From an uncultured Oscillospiraceae bacterium (GTDB taxonomy: Bacteria > Bacillota > Clostridia > Oscillospirales > Oscillospiraceae): a DNA stretch of 64,000 nucleotides. Made by a program: the position numbers and the translations under genes. The notes under the pieces are model-generated. The model made no database searches and was not told the origin of the DNA. It worked only from the letters and a program-made list of their open reading frames with translations. Below are positions 1 to 9,021 of the stretch, piece by piece. Each line of letters begins with the position of its first letter. The stretch's first letter is position 1. The stretch spans positions 1 to 64,000 of the forward strand of contig CANQMO010000010.1 in NCBI GenBank assembly GCA_947624985.1, written 5' to 3'.

Positions 1-2487
1 ACCATCTGCGGCATGGAGAACGTGGACCCGGTGGGCGTGCACACCGGCGACTCCATCGTGGTGGCGCCCATCCTGTCGCTGAACGACCACGATCTGAAAA
101 TGCTCAACGACAGCGCCATCAGGATCATCCGGGAGCTGAAGATCGAGGGGGGCTGCAACGTGCAGTTCGCGCTCCACCCGGAGACCAGCGAGTATTACCT
201 CATCGAGGTCAATCCCCGGGTCAGCCGTTCCTCGGCCCTGGCCAGTAAGGCCAGCGGCTATCCTATCGCCCGGGTCACCGCCAAGATCGCCATGGGCATG
301 GCGCTGGAGGATATCCCCGTGGCCGGCGGCACCGCCGCCATCGAGCCCAGTCTGGACTATATCGTGGCCAAATTTCCCCGCTTCCCCTTTGACAAGTTTG
401 CCGACGCGCCCAATATCCTGGGGACCCAGATGAAGGCCACCGGCGAGGTCATGGGCATAGGCTCCACGCTGGAGGAGTGCTTCCTCAAGTCCGTCCGCTC
501 TCTGGAGACCGGCGTGTGCCACTTCCATATGGCCAAATTCGACGATATGGGCGAGAGCGAGCTGCTGGGATATATCGGCGAGTTCCGGGACGACGGCATC
601 TTCGCTGTGGCGGAGCTTCTGCGCCGGGGCGTCAGTATTGAAAAGCTCCATGAGGTCACCATGATCACGGAACTGTTCCTGGAGTCGGTGAAGAAGATCG
701 TGGACATGGAAAAGACGCTGGCGGCCCGCGTCAACGACGTGGACACCCTGAAGGCCGCCAAGCAGATGGGCTTTTCCGACAAATATATCGCCCGGCTCTG
801 GAACCTGACCGAGGCGGAGGTGTACGAAAAGCGGAAGGCCCGCGGTATCACGCCTGTTTTCAGGATGGTGGACACCCTGCACACGGGCAAATACATCGCC
901 TACCTCTATTCCTCCTATACCGGCGAGAACGCTTCGCGGCTGACGGATAAAAAGAAGATCGTGGTGCTGGGGGCTGGGCCCATCCGTATCGGCCAGGGAG
1001 TGGAATTCGACTATTCCACCGTCCACGCGGTGCAGACCATCAAAAAGGCCGGGTATGAGGCTATCATCATCAACAACAACCCGGAGACGGTCTCCACCGA
1101 TTACACCACCGCCGATAAGCTGTACTTTGAGCCGCTCACCCCGGAGGACGCCATGGCTATCATCGACTTTGAAAAGCCGGAGGGCGTCATTGCCTCTCTG
1201 GGCGGTCAGACGGCCATCAACCTGGCCCAGCCGCTGATGGAGCGGGGCGTGAAGATCATCGGGACGGACTGCGCGGCCATCGAGCGGGCGGAGGACAGGG
1301 ACGCTTTCGAGCGGCTGCTGAAAGCCCTTGACATCCCCCAGCCCGCCGGCCGGGCGGTCACCAACATCGACGACGGCGTGAAGGCCGCGGGGGAGATCGG
1401 CTACCCGGTGCTGGTGCGGCCCAGCTTCGTGCTGGGGGGCCGGGCCATGCAGATCGTGGGGGACGAGGAGCAGCTTCGCCGCTACCTCAAGACCGCCGTG
1501 GAGATCGACGCGGACAGGCCCGTGCTGGTGGACAAGTATATCCAGGGCAAGGAGGTGGAGGTGGACGCCATCTGCGACGGGCGGGACGTGTTCGTGCCCG
1601 GGATCATGGAGCTTGTGGAGCGCACGGGCATCCACTCCGGCGACTCCATCAGTGTGTATCCCACTTTCAGCGTATCGGACAAGGTGAAGGGGATCATTCT
1701 GCAATACGCAAAGAAGCTGGGCCTCGGTATTGGTATCGTGGGGCTTTACAACATCCAGTTCATCGTGGACAGGAACGACAGTGTGTATGTCATCGAGGTG
1801 AACCCCCGTTCCAGCCGGACGGTGCCGTTTCTTTCCAAGGCCACCGGTTATTCTCTGGCGGATATCGCCACCGAGGTCATACTGGGCAAGAGCCTGAAGG
1901 AACAGGGGATATTCGACCTGTACCCCCGGGAAAAGGAGCGGTTCTATGTGAAGGTGCCCGTGTTCTCCTTCAATAAGCTCAAGGGCATGGACGCCTATCT
2001 GTCCCCGGAGATGAAATCCACCGGGGAGGCCATCGGCTACGACGACAAGCTGAACCGGGCTCTCTACAAGGCGTTGCAGGCCGCCGGGACGCGTCTGCAA
2101 AACTACGGCACCGTGTTCGCCACCATCTGCCGCCGGGACCAGCCGGAGGCTCTGCCGCTGATACGCCGGTTTTACAATCTGGGCTTCAACATCGAGGCCA
2201 CCGAGGGCACGGCGGAGTTTTTGAAGAAAAACGGCATCCGCACCCATGTGCTCCGCAAGATCAGCGAGGGCAGCGAGGAGATACCGGATGCTATCCGTCA
2301 GGGCCATTTGGCCTACGTCATCAACACCCGGGACATCGGCTCGGAAAAGGGCATGACCGACGGCGGCAAGATACGCCGTCTGGCCACGGAGAACAACGTG
2401 ACCATCTTCACCTCTTTGGACACGGTCCGGGTGCTGCTGGACGTGCTGGAGGAGACCACGCTGACCATCTCCACCATCGACGCCTGA
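1..2487 (+). CDS. carB: Carbamoyl-phosphate synthase large subunit, 5' end cut by the window
   Basis: This is the large subunit of cytosolic carbamoyl-phosphate synthase, which makes carbamoyl phosphate from ammonia, bicarbonate and two ATP for pyrimidine and arginine synthesis. The frame is open from base 1, so about 240 N-terminal residues of a roughly 1070-residue family are missing. The visible 828 residues begin late in the first ATP-grasp unit (NPRVSRSSALASKA), continue through the oligomerisation region to the second ATP-grasp unit (VLVRPSFVLGGRAM, NPRSSRTVPFLSKA) and end in an MGS-like regulatory domain. The gene lies 3 bases before pyrK, so it heads the visible part of a pyrimidine operon. 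No frameshift is seen. Confidence 0.97.
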   Translation, partial: TICGMENVDPVGVHTGDSIVVAPILSLNDHDLKMLNDSAIRIIRELKIEGGCNVQFALHPETSEYYLIEVNPRVSRSSALASKASGYPIARVTAKIAMGMALEDIPVAGGTAAIEPSLDYIVAKFPRFPFDKFADAPNILGTQMKATGEVMGIGSTLEECFLKSVRSLETGVCHFHMAKFDDMGESELLGYIGEFRDDGIFAVAELLRRGVSIEKLHEVTMITELFLESVKKIVDMEKTLAARVNDVDTLKAAKQMGFSDKYIARLWNLTEAEVYEKRKARGITPVFRMVDTLHTGKYIAYLYSSYTGENASRLTDKKKIVVLGAGPIRIGQGVEFDYSTVHAVQTIKKAGYEAIIINNNPETVSTDYTTADKLYFEPLTPEDAMAIIDFEKPEGVIASLGGQTAINLAQPLMERGVKIIGTDCAAIERAEDRDAFERLLKALDIPQPAGRAVTNIDDGVKAAGEIGYPVLVRPSFVLGGRAMQIVGDEEQLRRYLKTAVEIDADRPVLVDKYIQGKEVEVDAICDGRDVFVPGIMELVERTGIHSGDSISVYPTFSVSDKVKGIILQYAKKLGLGIGIVGLYNIQFIVDRNDSVYVIEVNPRSSRTVPFLSKATGYSLADIATEVILGKSLKEQGIFDLYPREKERFYVKVPVFSFNKLKGMDAYLSPEMKSTGEAIGYDDKLNRALYKALQAAGTRLQNYGTVFATICRRDQPEALPLIRRFYNLGFNIEATEGTAEFLKKNGIRTHVLRKISEGSEEIPDAIRQGHLAYVINTRDIGSEKGMTDGGKIRRLATENNVTIFTSLDTVRVLLDVLEETTLTISTIDA

Positions 2488-2490
2488 GAG

Positions 2491-3228
2491 ATGGAGCAGG
2501 GCATTTTTACCGTGATAGAAAACGCGCCCATCGCGCCGGGCACATACCGCATGGTCCTTGCCTGCGATACGCCGCCCGTCACCGCGCCGGGGCAGTTTGT
2601 GAATATCCGTCTGCCCGGGCTCTTTCTGCGAAGGCCCATCTCCGTGTGCGATGCGGAGGGCGACAGGCTCACGCTGCTTTACAAGACCGTTGGCCGGGGC
2701 ACGGAGCAGATGGCGGCCATGGAGCCGGGCCAGACGCTGGAGATGCTCACCGGCCTCGGAAACGGCTTTACCCTGGCGGACGGCGGCAAAACGCCGCTGC
2801 TGGTGGGCGGCGGCGTCGGCGCCGCGCCGCTGTATCTGCTGGCAAAGAAGCTCGTCGCGGGCGGGGCACGGCCCCATGTGGCGCTGGGCTTCAACAGGGC
2901 GGACGAGGTGTTTTACACGGAGCGGTTCGCCGCGCTGGGCGCGGACGTGACCGTGGCCACGGCGGATGGGAGCGTGGGCGTGAAGGGCCTCGTGACCGAC
3001 GCGATGGCGGAGCTTTCCTACAGCTACGTCTACGCCTGCGGGCCGGAGGCCATGCTGCGCGCCGTGTGGGAGAGGACGGAAGGAGACGGGCAGTTTTCCT
3101 TTGAAGCCCGGATGGGCTGCGGCTTCGGGGCCTGCATGGGCTGCACCCGGGAGACGGTCAACGGACCCAGGCGGGTGTGCAGGGACGGACCCGTGTTCCG
3201 AAAGGAGGAGATACTGTGGCGGACCTGA
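2491..3228 (+). CDS. pyrK: Dihydroorotate dehydrogenase B, electron-transfer subunit
   Basis: PyrK carries FAD and a [2Fe-2S] cluster and passes electrons from the PyrD flavin to NAD. The 245-residue protein has an N-terminal flavin-binding barrel (RRPIS motif), a pyridine-nucleotide-binding region (GGGVGAAPL), and a C-terminal cysteine cluster with the pattern C-x4-C-x2-C followed by a fourth cysteine (CGFGACMGC, then RVC). Length and motif order match the family. The last 13 bases overlap the start of pyrD, which fits production of the two partner subunits together. Confidence 0.95.
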   Translation: MEQGIFTVIENAPIAPGTYRMVLACDTPPVTAPGQFVNIRLPGLFLRRPISVCDAEGDRLTLLYKTVGRGTEQMAAMEPGQTLEMLTGLGNGFTLADGGKTPLLVGGGVGAAPLYLLAKKLVAGGARPHVALGFNRADEVFYTERFAALGADVTVATADGSVGVKGLVTDAMAELSYSYVYACGPEAMLRAVWERTEGDGQFSFEARMGCGFGACMGCTRETVNGPRRVCRDGPVFRKEEILWRT

Positions 3229-4130
3229 GTGTGGACCTGTGCGGGATCAGGCTGGATAACCCGGTCATCCCCGCCTCGGGCACCTTTGGATACGGCTATG
3301 AGTTTGCCGACTATTACGACATCGACTGCCTGGGCACCTTCTCCTTCAAAGGCACCACCCGTCAGCCCCGCTTCGGCAACCCGCAGCCCCGGATCGCGGA
3401 GTGTACCGGCGGCATGCTCAACGCCGTCGGGTTGCAAAACCCCGGTGTGGACAGGGTCATTTCCGAGGAACTGCCCAGGCTGGCAAAGGTATTCCACAAG
3501 CCGGTGATGGCGAACGTCAGCGGCTTTTCGGTGGAGGACTATGCCTATACCTGCCGGAAGCTGGACGAACAGCCTCAGGTGGGCTGGCTGGAGGTCAATA
3601 TCAGCTGCCCCAATGTCCATGGGGGCGGCATGATCTTCGGCACGGACCCGGACGCCGCTTCTTCGGTCGTCCGGGCGGTGAAGGCCGTCACCGCAAAGCC
3701 GGTGATCGTGAAGCTGACGCCCAATGTGACCGATATCGTGGCCATGGCGCGGGCCTGTGAGGCGGCGGGAGCGGACGGGATAAGCCTTATCAACACGCTC
3801 CAGGCCATGCGTATCGACCTGCGCACGCGCAGGCCGCTGCTGGCCAATATCACCGGCGGCCTGTCCGGTCCGGCGGTGTTCCCGGTGGCGCTGCGGATGG
3901 TATATCAGGTCTCCCGGGCGGTCCGTATCCCCGTGGTGGGCATGGGCGGCGTCAGCTCCGCGGAGGACGTGATCGAGATGATGCTGGCGGGCGCTTCCGC
4001 CGTGGAGGTGGGCGCGGCCAATCTGGCGGACCCCTTCGCCTGCCGGGATATCATCGCGGCGCTTCCCGGGACCATGGAGAAGTACGGTATACAAGATCTG
4101 CGCGACATCATAGGAGGCGCTCATGGGTAA
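3216..4130 (+). CDS. pyrD: Dihydroorotate dehydrogenase B, catalytic subunit
   Basis: This FMN enzyme oxidises dihydroorotate to orotate and works as a complex with PyrK. I chose the GTG at 3216 because an ideal ribosome binding site (AAAGGAGGAG, 3201-3210) lies just upstream; it gives a 304-residue protein beginning VADLSVDLCGIRL. The class 1B active-site region NISCPNV, the FMN-contact segment VKLTPNV and the glycine-rich GMGGV segment are all present. The adjacent pyrK supports the NAD-linked class 1B type over a fumarate-dependent 1A type. It overlaps pyrF by 8 bases. Confidence 0.95.
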   Translation: MADLSVDLCGIRLDNPVIPASGTFGYGYEFADYYDIDCLGTFSFKGTTRQPRFGNPQPRIAECTGGMLNAVGLQNPGVDRVISEELPRLAKVFHKPVMANVSGFSVEDYAYTCRKLDEQPQVGWLEVNISCPNVHGGGMIFGTDPDAASSVVRAVKAVTAKPVIVKLTPNVTDIVAMARACEAAGADGISLINTLQAMRIDLRTRRPLLANITGGLSGPAVFPVALRMVYQVSRAVRIPVVGMGGVSSAEDVIEMMLAGASAVEVGAANLADPFACRDIIAALPGTMEKYGIQDLRDIIGGAHG

Positions 4131-4824
4131 AGATGTGATCGTGGCCTGCGACTTTGCGGGCGCTCAGGCCGTATACGGTTTTCTTGACAGATTCGCGGGG
4201 GAGAAAAAGCCCTTCGTGAAGATCGGCATGGAGCTTTTCTATGCCGAGGGGCCGGAGATCGTCCGGCAGATCAAAAAGAGGGGACACAGGATATTTCTGG
4301 ACCTGAAGCTGCACGATATCCCCAATACGGTGAAGAAGGCCATGGCGGTGCTGTCGGCGCTGGACGTGGATATCTGCAACCTGCATGCCGCGGGGACACG
4401 CGCCATGATGGAGGCGGCGCTGGAGGGCCTGACGCGGCCGGACGGCACAAGGCCGCTGCTTATCGCCGTGACCCAGCTGACCAGCACCGACCAGCGGAGC
4501 ATGGAGCGCGACCTGCTCATCCGTGAGCCCCTGGACCAGGTGGTGCTCCACTACGCCGCCACGGCCCGGAGCGCGGGACTGGACGGCGTGGTCTGCTCGC
4601 CGCTGGAGGCGGGGAAGATACATGAGCGGTTCGGCGGGGACTTTCTGACCGTAACCCCCGGCATCCGCTTCGCGGACGGGGACCGGGGGGACCAGAAGCG
4701 GGTCACGACCCCCGCGGAGGCAAAAAAGATCGGCTCCGACTACATCGTGGTGGGCAGGCCCATCACCGCTGCGGCGGACCCGGTGGCGGCCTATGAGCGG
4801 TGCGTGGCGGAATTTGTGGACTGA
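4123..4824 (+). CDS. pyrF: Orotidine 5'-phosphate decarboxylase
   Basis: PyrF removes CO2 from OMP to give UMP, the last step of de novo pyrimidine synthesis. The 233-residue TIM-barrel protein carries the charged catalytic signature DLKLHDIPNT and a C-terminal phosphate-binding segment (VTPGIRF ... VVGRPIT). These features and the length place it in the short, type 1 subfamily. A GGAGG-type ribosome binding site sits just before the ATG, inside the end of pyrD, so translation is probably coupled. Confidence 0.96.
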   Translation: MGKDVIVACDFAGAQAVYGFLDRFAGEKKPFVKIGMELFYAEGPEIVRQIKKRGHRIFLDLKLHDIPNTVKKAMAVLSALDVDICNLHAAGTRAMMEAALEGLTRPDGTRPLLIAVTQLTSTDQRSMERDLLIREPLDQVVLHYAATARSAGLDGVVCSPLEAGKIHERFGGDFLTVTPGIRFADGDRGDQKRVTTPAEAKKIGSDYIVVGRPITAAADPVAAYERCVAEFVD

Positions 4825-4834
4825 GGTGAGAGAT

Positions 4835-5470
4835 ATGGAATTGAAAACGCTCATTGCGAAGGACCTTTTGAAGATACAGGCCGTGTTCTTCCGGCCAGAG
4901 GAACCCTTCATCTGGGCCAGCGGGATCAAAAGCCCCGTGTACTGCGACAACCGCCTCACCCTGACCGCGCCGGAGGTGCGCGACGACGTAGAGAACGGTC
5001 TGGCGCGGCTCATCCGGGAAAAGTACCCCCAGGCGGAGGTGCTGATGGGCACGTCCACCGCCGGTATCGCCCACGCTGCCATCACCGGGCACATCCTGGG
5101 CCTGCCCATGGGCTACGTTCGCTCGGGAGCCAAGGACCACGGCCGGAAAAACCAGATCGAGGGCAGGCTGGAGCCCGGTCAGAAGGTGGTCGTGGTGGAG
5201 GACCTGATCTCCACCGGCGGGAGCGTGCTGGAGGTCGTGAACGTGCTGCGGCAGGCCGGAGCGGAGGTGCTGGGGATCGTGTCGATCTTCACCTACGGCA
5301 TGAAAAAGGGCCTGGAACGCCTGGCGGAGGCCGATGTGGAGAATACCTCCCTCACGGACTTTGACGAGATCGTCCGGGTGGCGGCGGAAGAGGGGTATAT
5401 CAGGTCCGGGGACGTGACCCGGCTGCTCGCTTTCCGCGACGATCCCTCCGATGAGAGCTGGATGGGGTGA
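4835..5470 (+). CDS. pyrE: Orotate phosphoribosyltransferase
   Basis: PyrE transfers phosphoribose from PRPP to orotate to make OMP. I placed the start at the ATG at 4835, which follows a GAGGTGAG ribosome binding site in the 10-base gap after pyrF; a longer frame reaching into pyrF has no supporting signal. The 211-residue protein has the substrate segment WASGIKSPVYCDNR near its N-terminus and the PRPP-binding motif VVVVEDLISTGGS around residue 120. The gene is 3 bases upstream of pyrB. Confidence 0.95.
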   Translation: MELKTLIAKDLLKIQAVFFRPEEPFIWASGIKSPVYCDNRLTLTAPEVRDDVENGLARLIREKYPQAEVLMGTSTAGIAHAAITGHILGLPMGYVRSGAKDHGRKNQIEGRLEPGQKVVVVEDLISTGGSVLEVVNVLRQAGAEVLGIVSIFTYGMKKGLERLAEADVENTSLTDFDEIVRVAAEEGYIRSGDVTRLLAFRDDPSDESWMG

Positions 5471-5473
5471 GCC

Positions 5474-6565
5474 ATGAGAAGCGTCATCGACATTCTGGAC
5501 CTTTCGACAGATGAACTGGACAGCCTGACCGGCACGGCGCTGGATATCATTGACCATCCGGCGGACTATGCCCAGGCCTGCCGGGGGAAAAAGCTGGCGA
5601 CGCTGTTTTTCGAGCCCTCCACCCGGACTCGGCTCAGCTTTGAGGCGGCCATGTACGAGCTGGGCGGCAACGTGCTGGGTTTTTCCGAGGCGGCAAGCTC
5701 CTCCGCGGCCAAGGGCGAGAGCGTGGCGGACACGGCGAAGATCGTCAGCTGCTATGCCGACATCATCGCCATGCGCCACCCCCGGGAGGGCGCGGCGCTG
5801 GTGGCGGCGATGAACGCCACGGTGCCGGTCATCAACGGCGGCGACGGGGGGCACTGTCATCCGACGCAGACGCTGGCGGACCTGCTCACCATCCGGCGGG
5901 AGATGGGCCGGTTCGACCATCTCACCATCGGCGTGTGCGGCGACCTGCGATATGGCCGGACCGTCCACTCGCTCATCAACGCCATGAGCCGGTATGAGGG
6001 CACCCGATTCGTCCTCATCTCACCGGAGGAGCTCCGCGTTCCGGCCTATGTGGAACGGGAAACGCTGCAAAAAAACGGCGTTCCCTACAGGCAGACAGCC
6101 GATCTGGACGGGGCGATACCGTCCCTCGACGTCCTGTACATGACCCGTATCCAGCGGGAGCGGTTCTCTGACCCGGCGCAGTATGAGCGGCTGAAGGACT
6201 GCTATGTCCTCACCCCGGATAAGCTGGCGAACGCCGGAAAGAACATGGCTGTCCTCCATCCGCTGCCACGGGTCAACGAGATCAGCGTGGCGGTGGACGC
6301 CGATCCCCGGGCCGCCTACTTCCGGCAGGCGCTGAACGGAAAATATATGCGCATGGCGCTCATTTTGATGCTGCTGAGCGAGGCGGAGAAGTCCGCCGAC
6401 AGAAATATATCTCTGCCGGACGGGTGTCTGACCGGCGCTCACACCTGCCGCAATCCGCGGTGTATCTCCGCCGTGGAACAGGAGCTGCCCCGCGTGTTCC
6501 GACCCGACGGTCACGAGAAGGGCGTTTATCGCTGCCTCTACTGTGAGACGGCGGCGGAAGATTGA
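5474..6565 (+). CDS. pyrB: Aspartate carbamoyltransferase with a fused PyrI-type zinc tail
   Basis: The first 310 or so residues form a complete catalytic chain that condenses carbamoyl phosphate with aspartate; FFEPSTRTRLSFEAA, HPTQTLADL and HPLPRVNEI are visible. The protein is 363 residues, about 50 longer than usual. The extension holds four cysteines, CRNPRC and CLYC, with C-x4-C-x23-C-x2-C spacing, the same as the zinc domain of the E. coli regulatory chain PyrI. The nucleotide-binding domain of PyrI is absent. I infer that the tail binds zinc and packs against the catalytic chain, and that CTP/ATP control is lacking here. It ends the visible operon. Confidence 0.93.
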   Translation: MRSVIDILDLSTDELDSLTGTALDIIDHPADYAQACRGKKLATLFFEPSTRTRLSFEAAMYELGGNVLGFSEAASSSAAKGESVADTAKIVSCYADIIAMRHPREGAALVAAMNATVPVINGGDGGHCHPTQTLADLLTIRREMGRFDHLTIGVCGDLRYGRTVHSLINAMSRYEGTRFVLISPEELRVPAYVERETLQKNGVPYRQTADLDGAIPSLDVLYMTRIQRERFSDPAQYERLKDCYVLTPDKLANAGKNMAVLHPLPRVNEISVAVDADPRAAYFRQALNGKYMRMALILMLLSEAEKSADRNISLPDGCLTGAHTCRNPRCISAVEQELPRVFRPDGHEKGVYRCLYCETAAED

Positions 6566-6597
6566 AAATACCCCCCGACGCGGCTGCGTCGGGGGGC
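6561..6597 (-). terminator. Rho-independent terminator between converging pyrB and coaX-like genes
   Basis: Perfect 11-base arms (CCCCCCGACGC at 6571-6581 and its complement at 6586-6596) enclose a 4-base loop. On the minus strand the stem is followed by TATTTTC, so it ends the coaX-like transcript. On the plus strand no T-run follows, although the strong stem may still protect the 3' end of the pyr message. Confidence 0.8.
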
Positions 6598-6613
6598 GCG
6601 CGATCTATGCAGG

Positions 6614-7387
6614 TCAGTGCTTCCGGTTCTTCTGCCAGATGAGCCACAGGCCGCGATGGATAAGATCCTTGTCGATGTTTATGCCCCTTCGGCGGCAGTG
6701 GGGGATCACCGCCTCGGCCCAGACGCCGGTGGCGACCACCGTGGCGCTCTGGCCCAGTTCTTCTTCCATGCCCGTCAGAAGGCCGTCCAGCATGGCGGCG
6801 GCGCCGTAGATGATACCGGAGCGCATGCTCTCGTCCGTGTTTTTGCAGATGATGTGGCCCGGCGCGTTGGGGATGACGTTGTGCAGCAGGGACGCCCGGC
6901 TGGTGAGGGCGGCGGAGGACACCATAATGCCCGGCGCGATGACGCCGCCGATGTAGCAGCCGGAGCCGTCTGTGACGCCGAGACCGATGGCCGTGTCCAT
7001 CTCCACGGTGATGACGGGCAGGGGATAGGCGGCCTGGGCGGCCACGGCGGCGGCCACAAAATCGCTCCCAAGTTCGGAGGGGTCGTCCAGCCGGATGTTG
7101 AGCCCTGTCTTTACGCCGGGGCCCACCACCATGGGCGCGGCGCCGGTCAGAAGCTCCAGCGCCGTCTGGAGCACCAGCGTCAGCTCCGGCACCACGGAGG
7201 AGAGGATACACCCGTCCGGCCTGCGGCCGGCCGGGTCCTGCTGCTCCAGCAGCAGACGCATGAGCGCCGCGTATTCGTCCGCCGTCCGATTCCTGACGGT
7301 GGCCATCTGGCAGGAAAAACGCACGTTGCCCCCGTCAACACCGGCCATGGTGATACGGGAATTGGACAGGTCCACAGTCAATAGCAT
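6614..7387 (-). CDS. Divergent type III pantothenate kinase (CoaX-like) with altered catalytic motifs
   Basis: The 257-residue protein aligns over its full length with type III pantothenate kinases, which phosphorylate pantothenate at the start of coenzyme A synthesis. Shared segments include TADEYAALM, GPGVKTGLNIR, GGVIAPGI and VATGVW. Key motifs have drifted: the DxGNT phosphate motif reads DLSNS, GADR reads GSDF, and DFGTATT reads EMDTAIG. The frame is intact with its own promoter, so this looks like a maintained paralogue with changed or lost catalysis. The start at 7387 follows a GGGAAG site; a longer frame has no better signal. Confidence 0.8.
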   Translation of the reverse strand: MLLTVDLSNSRITMAGVDGGNVRFSCQMATVRNRTADEYAALMRLLLEQQDPAGRRPDGCILSSVVPELTLVLQTALELLTGAAPMVVGPGVKTGLNIRLDDPSELGSDFVAAAVAAQAAYPLPVITVEMDTAIGLGVTDGSGCYIGGVIAPGIMVSSAALTSRASLLHNVIPNAPGHIICKNTDESMRSGIIYGAAAMLDGLLTGMEEELGQSATVVATGVWAEAVIPHCRRRGINIDKDLIHRGLWLIWQKNRKH

Positions 7388-7407
7388 ATCAATCACTTCC
7401 CGCCCAC

Positions 7408-7436
7408 AGAATACCAAATAATCCCGTCTCTGTCAA
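7408..7436 (-). promoter_or_regulatory. Vegetative promoter of the coaX-like gene
   Basis: On the minus strand a perfect -35 box TTGACA (complement of 7431-7436) and TATTCT (complement of 7408-7413) are separated by 17 bases. It overlaps the 3' end of the flippase gene, so the coaX-like gene can be expressed on its own. Confidence 0.65.
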
Positions 7437-8932
7437 AGGCTACTTATGCTCCCGCGCATGACAATGCAGTACAGTCCCAGCCCGCCGGCCATAGAGAGGG
7501 CCAGCGCCCCGACGCTCTCCATGGCGCCGGTGTAAACGCCGAGGAGCCGGGCCAGACCGCCGCACAGCAGCGCCCACAGCAATACGCGCGCCGTCTTACG
7601 CCAGCCGATGGCGAAGCCCGATACTTTTTTCAGCCTCCACAGGCTGAGGACGAAGTTGAATATCTCCGTGAAGCATATGACGAACACATAGGCGCTCACG
7701 CCCCATTCCGGCAGCAGGAGCCATACCATCAGCGCGGACAGGCCGACGTCCGCGATGTTCACATACATGCAGAACATCATCTCGTCCAGCCCCTTCAGAC
7801 AGCCGTCCGCGGACATGTCCATATACATCACCGGCACGATCAGCGCGAAAAGCCGAATATAGCGCCCCGCCTCTTCCGAGCCGTACAGCGCGACGCCCAG
7901 ACTGTCGCCAAGGCCCAGGAACAGGCCCGCCGTTATGGCGCAAAACAGCAGACTTTTATACAGGACGTCCTCCGTGACGCGGCGGATACTGTCCGTGCGG
8001 CCCTGTATCTGCCGCTCGGTGAGCTTGGGCACGATGAGCTCCGCCACCGCCATCATCAGGCAGGAGGGGAACAGCACCACTGGCAGAGCCATACCGTGTA
8101 CGACGCCGTAGCTGGCCAGCGCCGTCTCCGCCGTGAGCCCGGACGCGCGCAGGCCCCGGGGCACCAGAAGATGTTGCAGGGTGGAAAGACCGCTGCGGGC
8201 ATAGGAGGCCGCGGCCAGAGGCAGCGCCAGACGCAGGAGCCGGTTCGTCATGCCCGTCATGGGCGGGGCGTCCTTTGCCCGGCGGATGCCGTGACGGCGC
8301 CGGTCGAATACATAGGCTACGCCAAGGGTCCCCACGCCGAATATCTCTCCGATAAGCGACCCGCCCGTGATGATGGCGACGGCATATTCCAGATTGTCCG
8401 CCGGCGCCACCAGCAGCATGGCGGCGGTCACGCCGATGGCCACGATCTGCTGGCACACAGACACCACGACGCTCTTCCACACTCTGCCCACCGCGGTGAA
8501 GTAGCCGTTCATCACCGAATCGACGCCGGTCAGGGGCATGGTCAGCGCCAGGAGCATGAGAGGGCGGACCGTCCTCGCGTCCTCCAGCCATAGAAAGCCC
8601 AGCGGCTCCGCCGCCAGCAGGAGGATGAGACCGGCCGCCAGCCCGAAGAACAGCCCGTACAGCGTGCAGGCGCTCAGGGCCTGAGCCGCGCCGTGTGGCC
8701 GCCCAAGGCCCCGTTCCTCCGAAACCAGCCTGGTGACGGCGTACCGGCTGCCGGACATAGCTACCGTGACGGCCAGCGCGTTCACGCTCATCACGAGCTG
8801 AAAAAGACCGATACCGGCCTCGCCGATACGCCCGACCAGCCATATCTGCCATATCATCCCCACGAACCGCATAGCAAGACCGGAGACGGTCAGAAGGGTC
8901 GTGTTGAACGCAAGGGTCTTATCCCGCAGCAA
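7433..8932 (-). CDS. SpoVB-like MOP-family lipid-linked oligosaccharide flippase
   Basis: This 499-residue membrane protein has about 12-14 hydrophobic segments and reads as a polysaccharide-biosynthesis (MOP/MATE superfamily) transporter of the SpoVB/MurJ kind, which flip lipid-linked sugar precursors. The N-terminal helix region (LLTVSGLAMRFVGMIWQIWL) and GLDEMMFCMYVNI segment fit SpoVB-type proteins. I chose the TTG at 8932 because GGGAGGAG lies 5-6 bases upstream; in-frame ATGs at 8968 and 8947 lack such a site. A role in spore cortex or envelope glycan assembly is inferred; the exact substrate cannot be told. Confidence 0.75.
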   Translation of the reverse strand: MLRDKTLAFNTTLLTVSGLAMRFVGMIWQIWLVGRIGEAGIGLFQLVMSVNALAVTVAMSGSRYAVTRLVSEERGLGRPHGAAQALSACTLYGLFFGLAAGLILLLAAEPLGFLWLEDARTVRPLMLLALTMPLTGVDSVMNGYFTAVGRVWKSVVVSVCQQIVAIGVTAAMLLVAPADNLEYAVAIITGGSLIGEIFGVGTLGVAYVFDRRRHGIRRAKDAPPMTGMTNRLLRLALPLAAASYARSGLSTLQHLLVPRGLRASGLTAETALASYGVVHGMALPVVLFPSCLMMAVAELIVPKLTERQIQGRTDSIRRVTEDVLYKSLLFCAITAGLFLGLGDSLGVALYGSEEAGRYIRLFALIVPVMYMDMSADGCLKGLDEMMFCMYVNIADVGLSALMVWLLLPEWGVSAYVFVICFTEIFNFVLSLWRLKKVSGFAIGWRKTARVLLWALLCGGLARLLGVYTGAMESVGALALSMAGGLGLYCIVMRGSISSL

Positions 8933-8951
8933 GCAAACTCCTCCCATGCAC

Positions 8952-8980
8952 TTGCGTAAAATCCCCATAACGGGTATAAT
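8952..8980 (+). promoter_or_regulatory. Vegetative promoter of ispD-ispF
   Basis: TTGCGT (8952-8957) and a perfect TATAAT (8975-8980) are separated by 17 bases, in the divergent region between the flippase gene and ispD. The expected start point is near 8987, about 35 bases before ispD. Confidence 0.75.
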
Positions 8981-9021
8981 CCACTATATGGGACAAAATC
9001 GGCTCTTATGTTGAGGTGCCT

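Noticed and set aside
6571-6596. The hairpin after pyrB as a plus-strand intrinsic terminator
   Set aside because: GCGCGCGATC and not a T-run follows on the plus strand; the T-run lies on the minus side.
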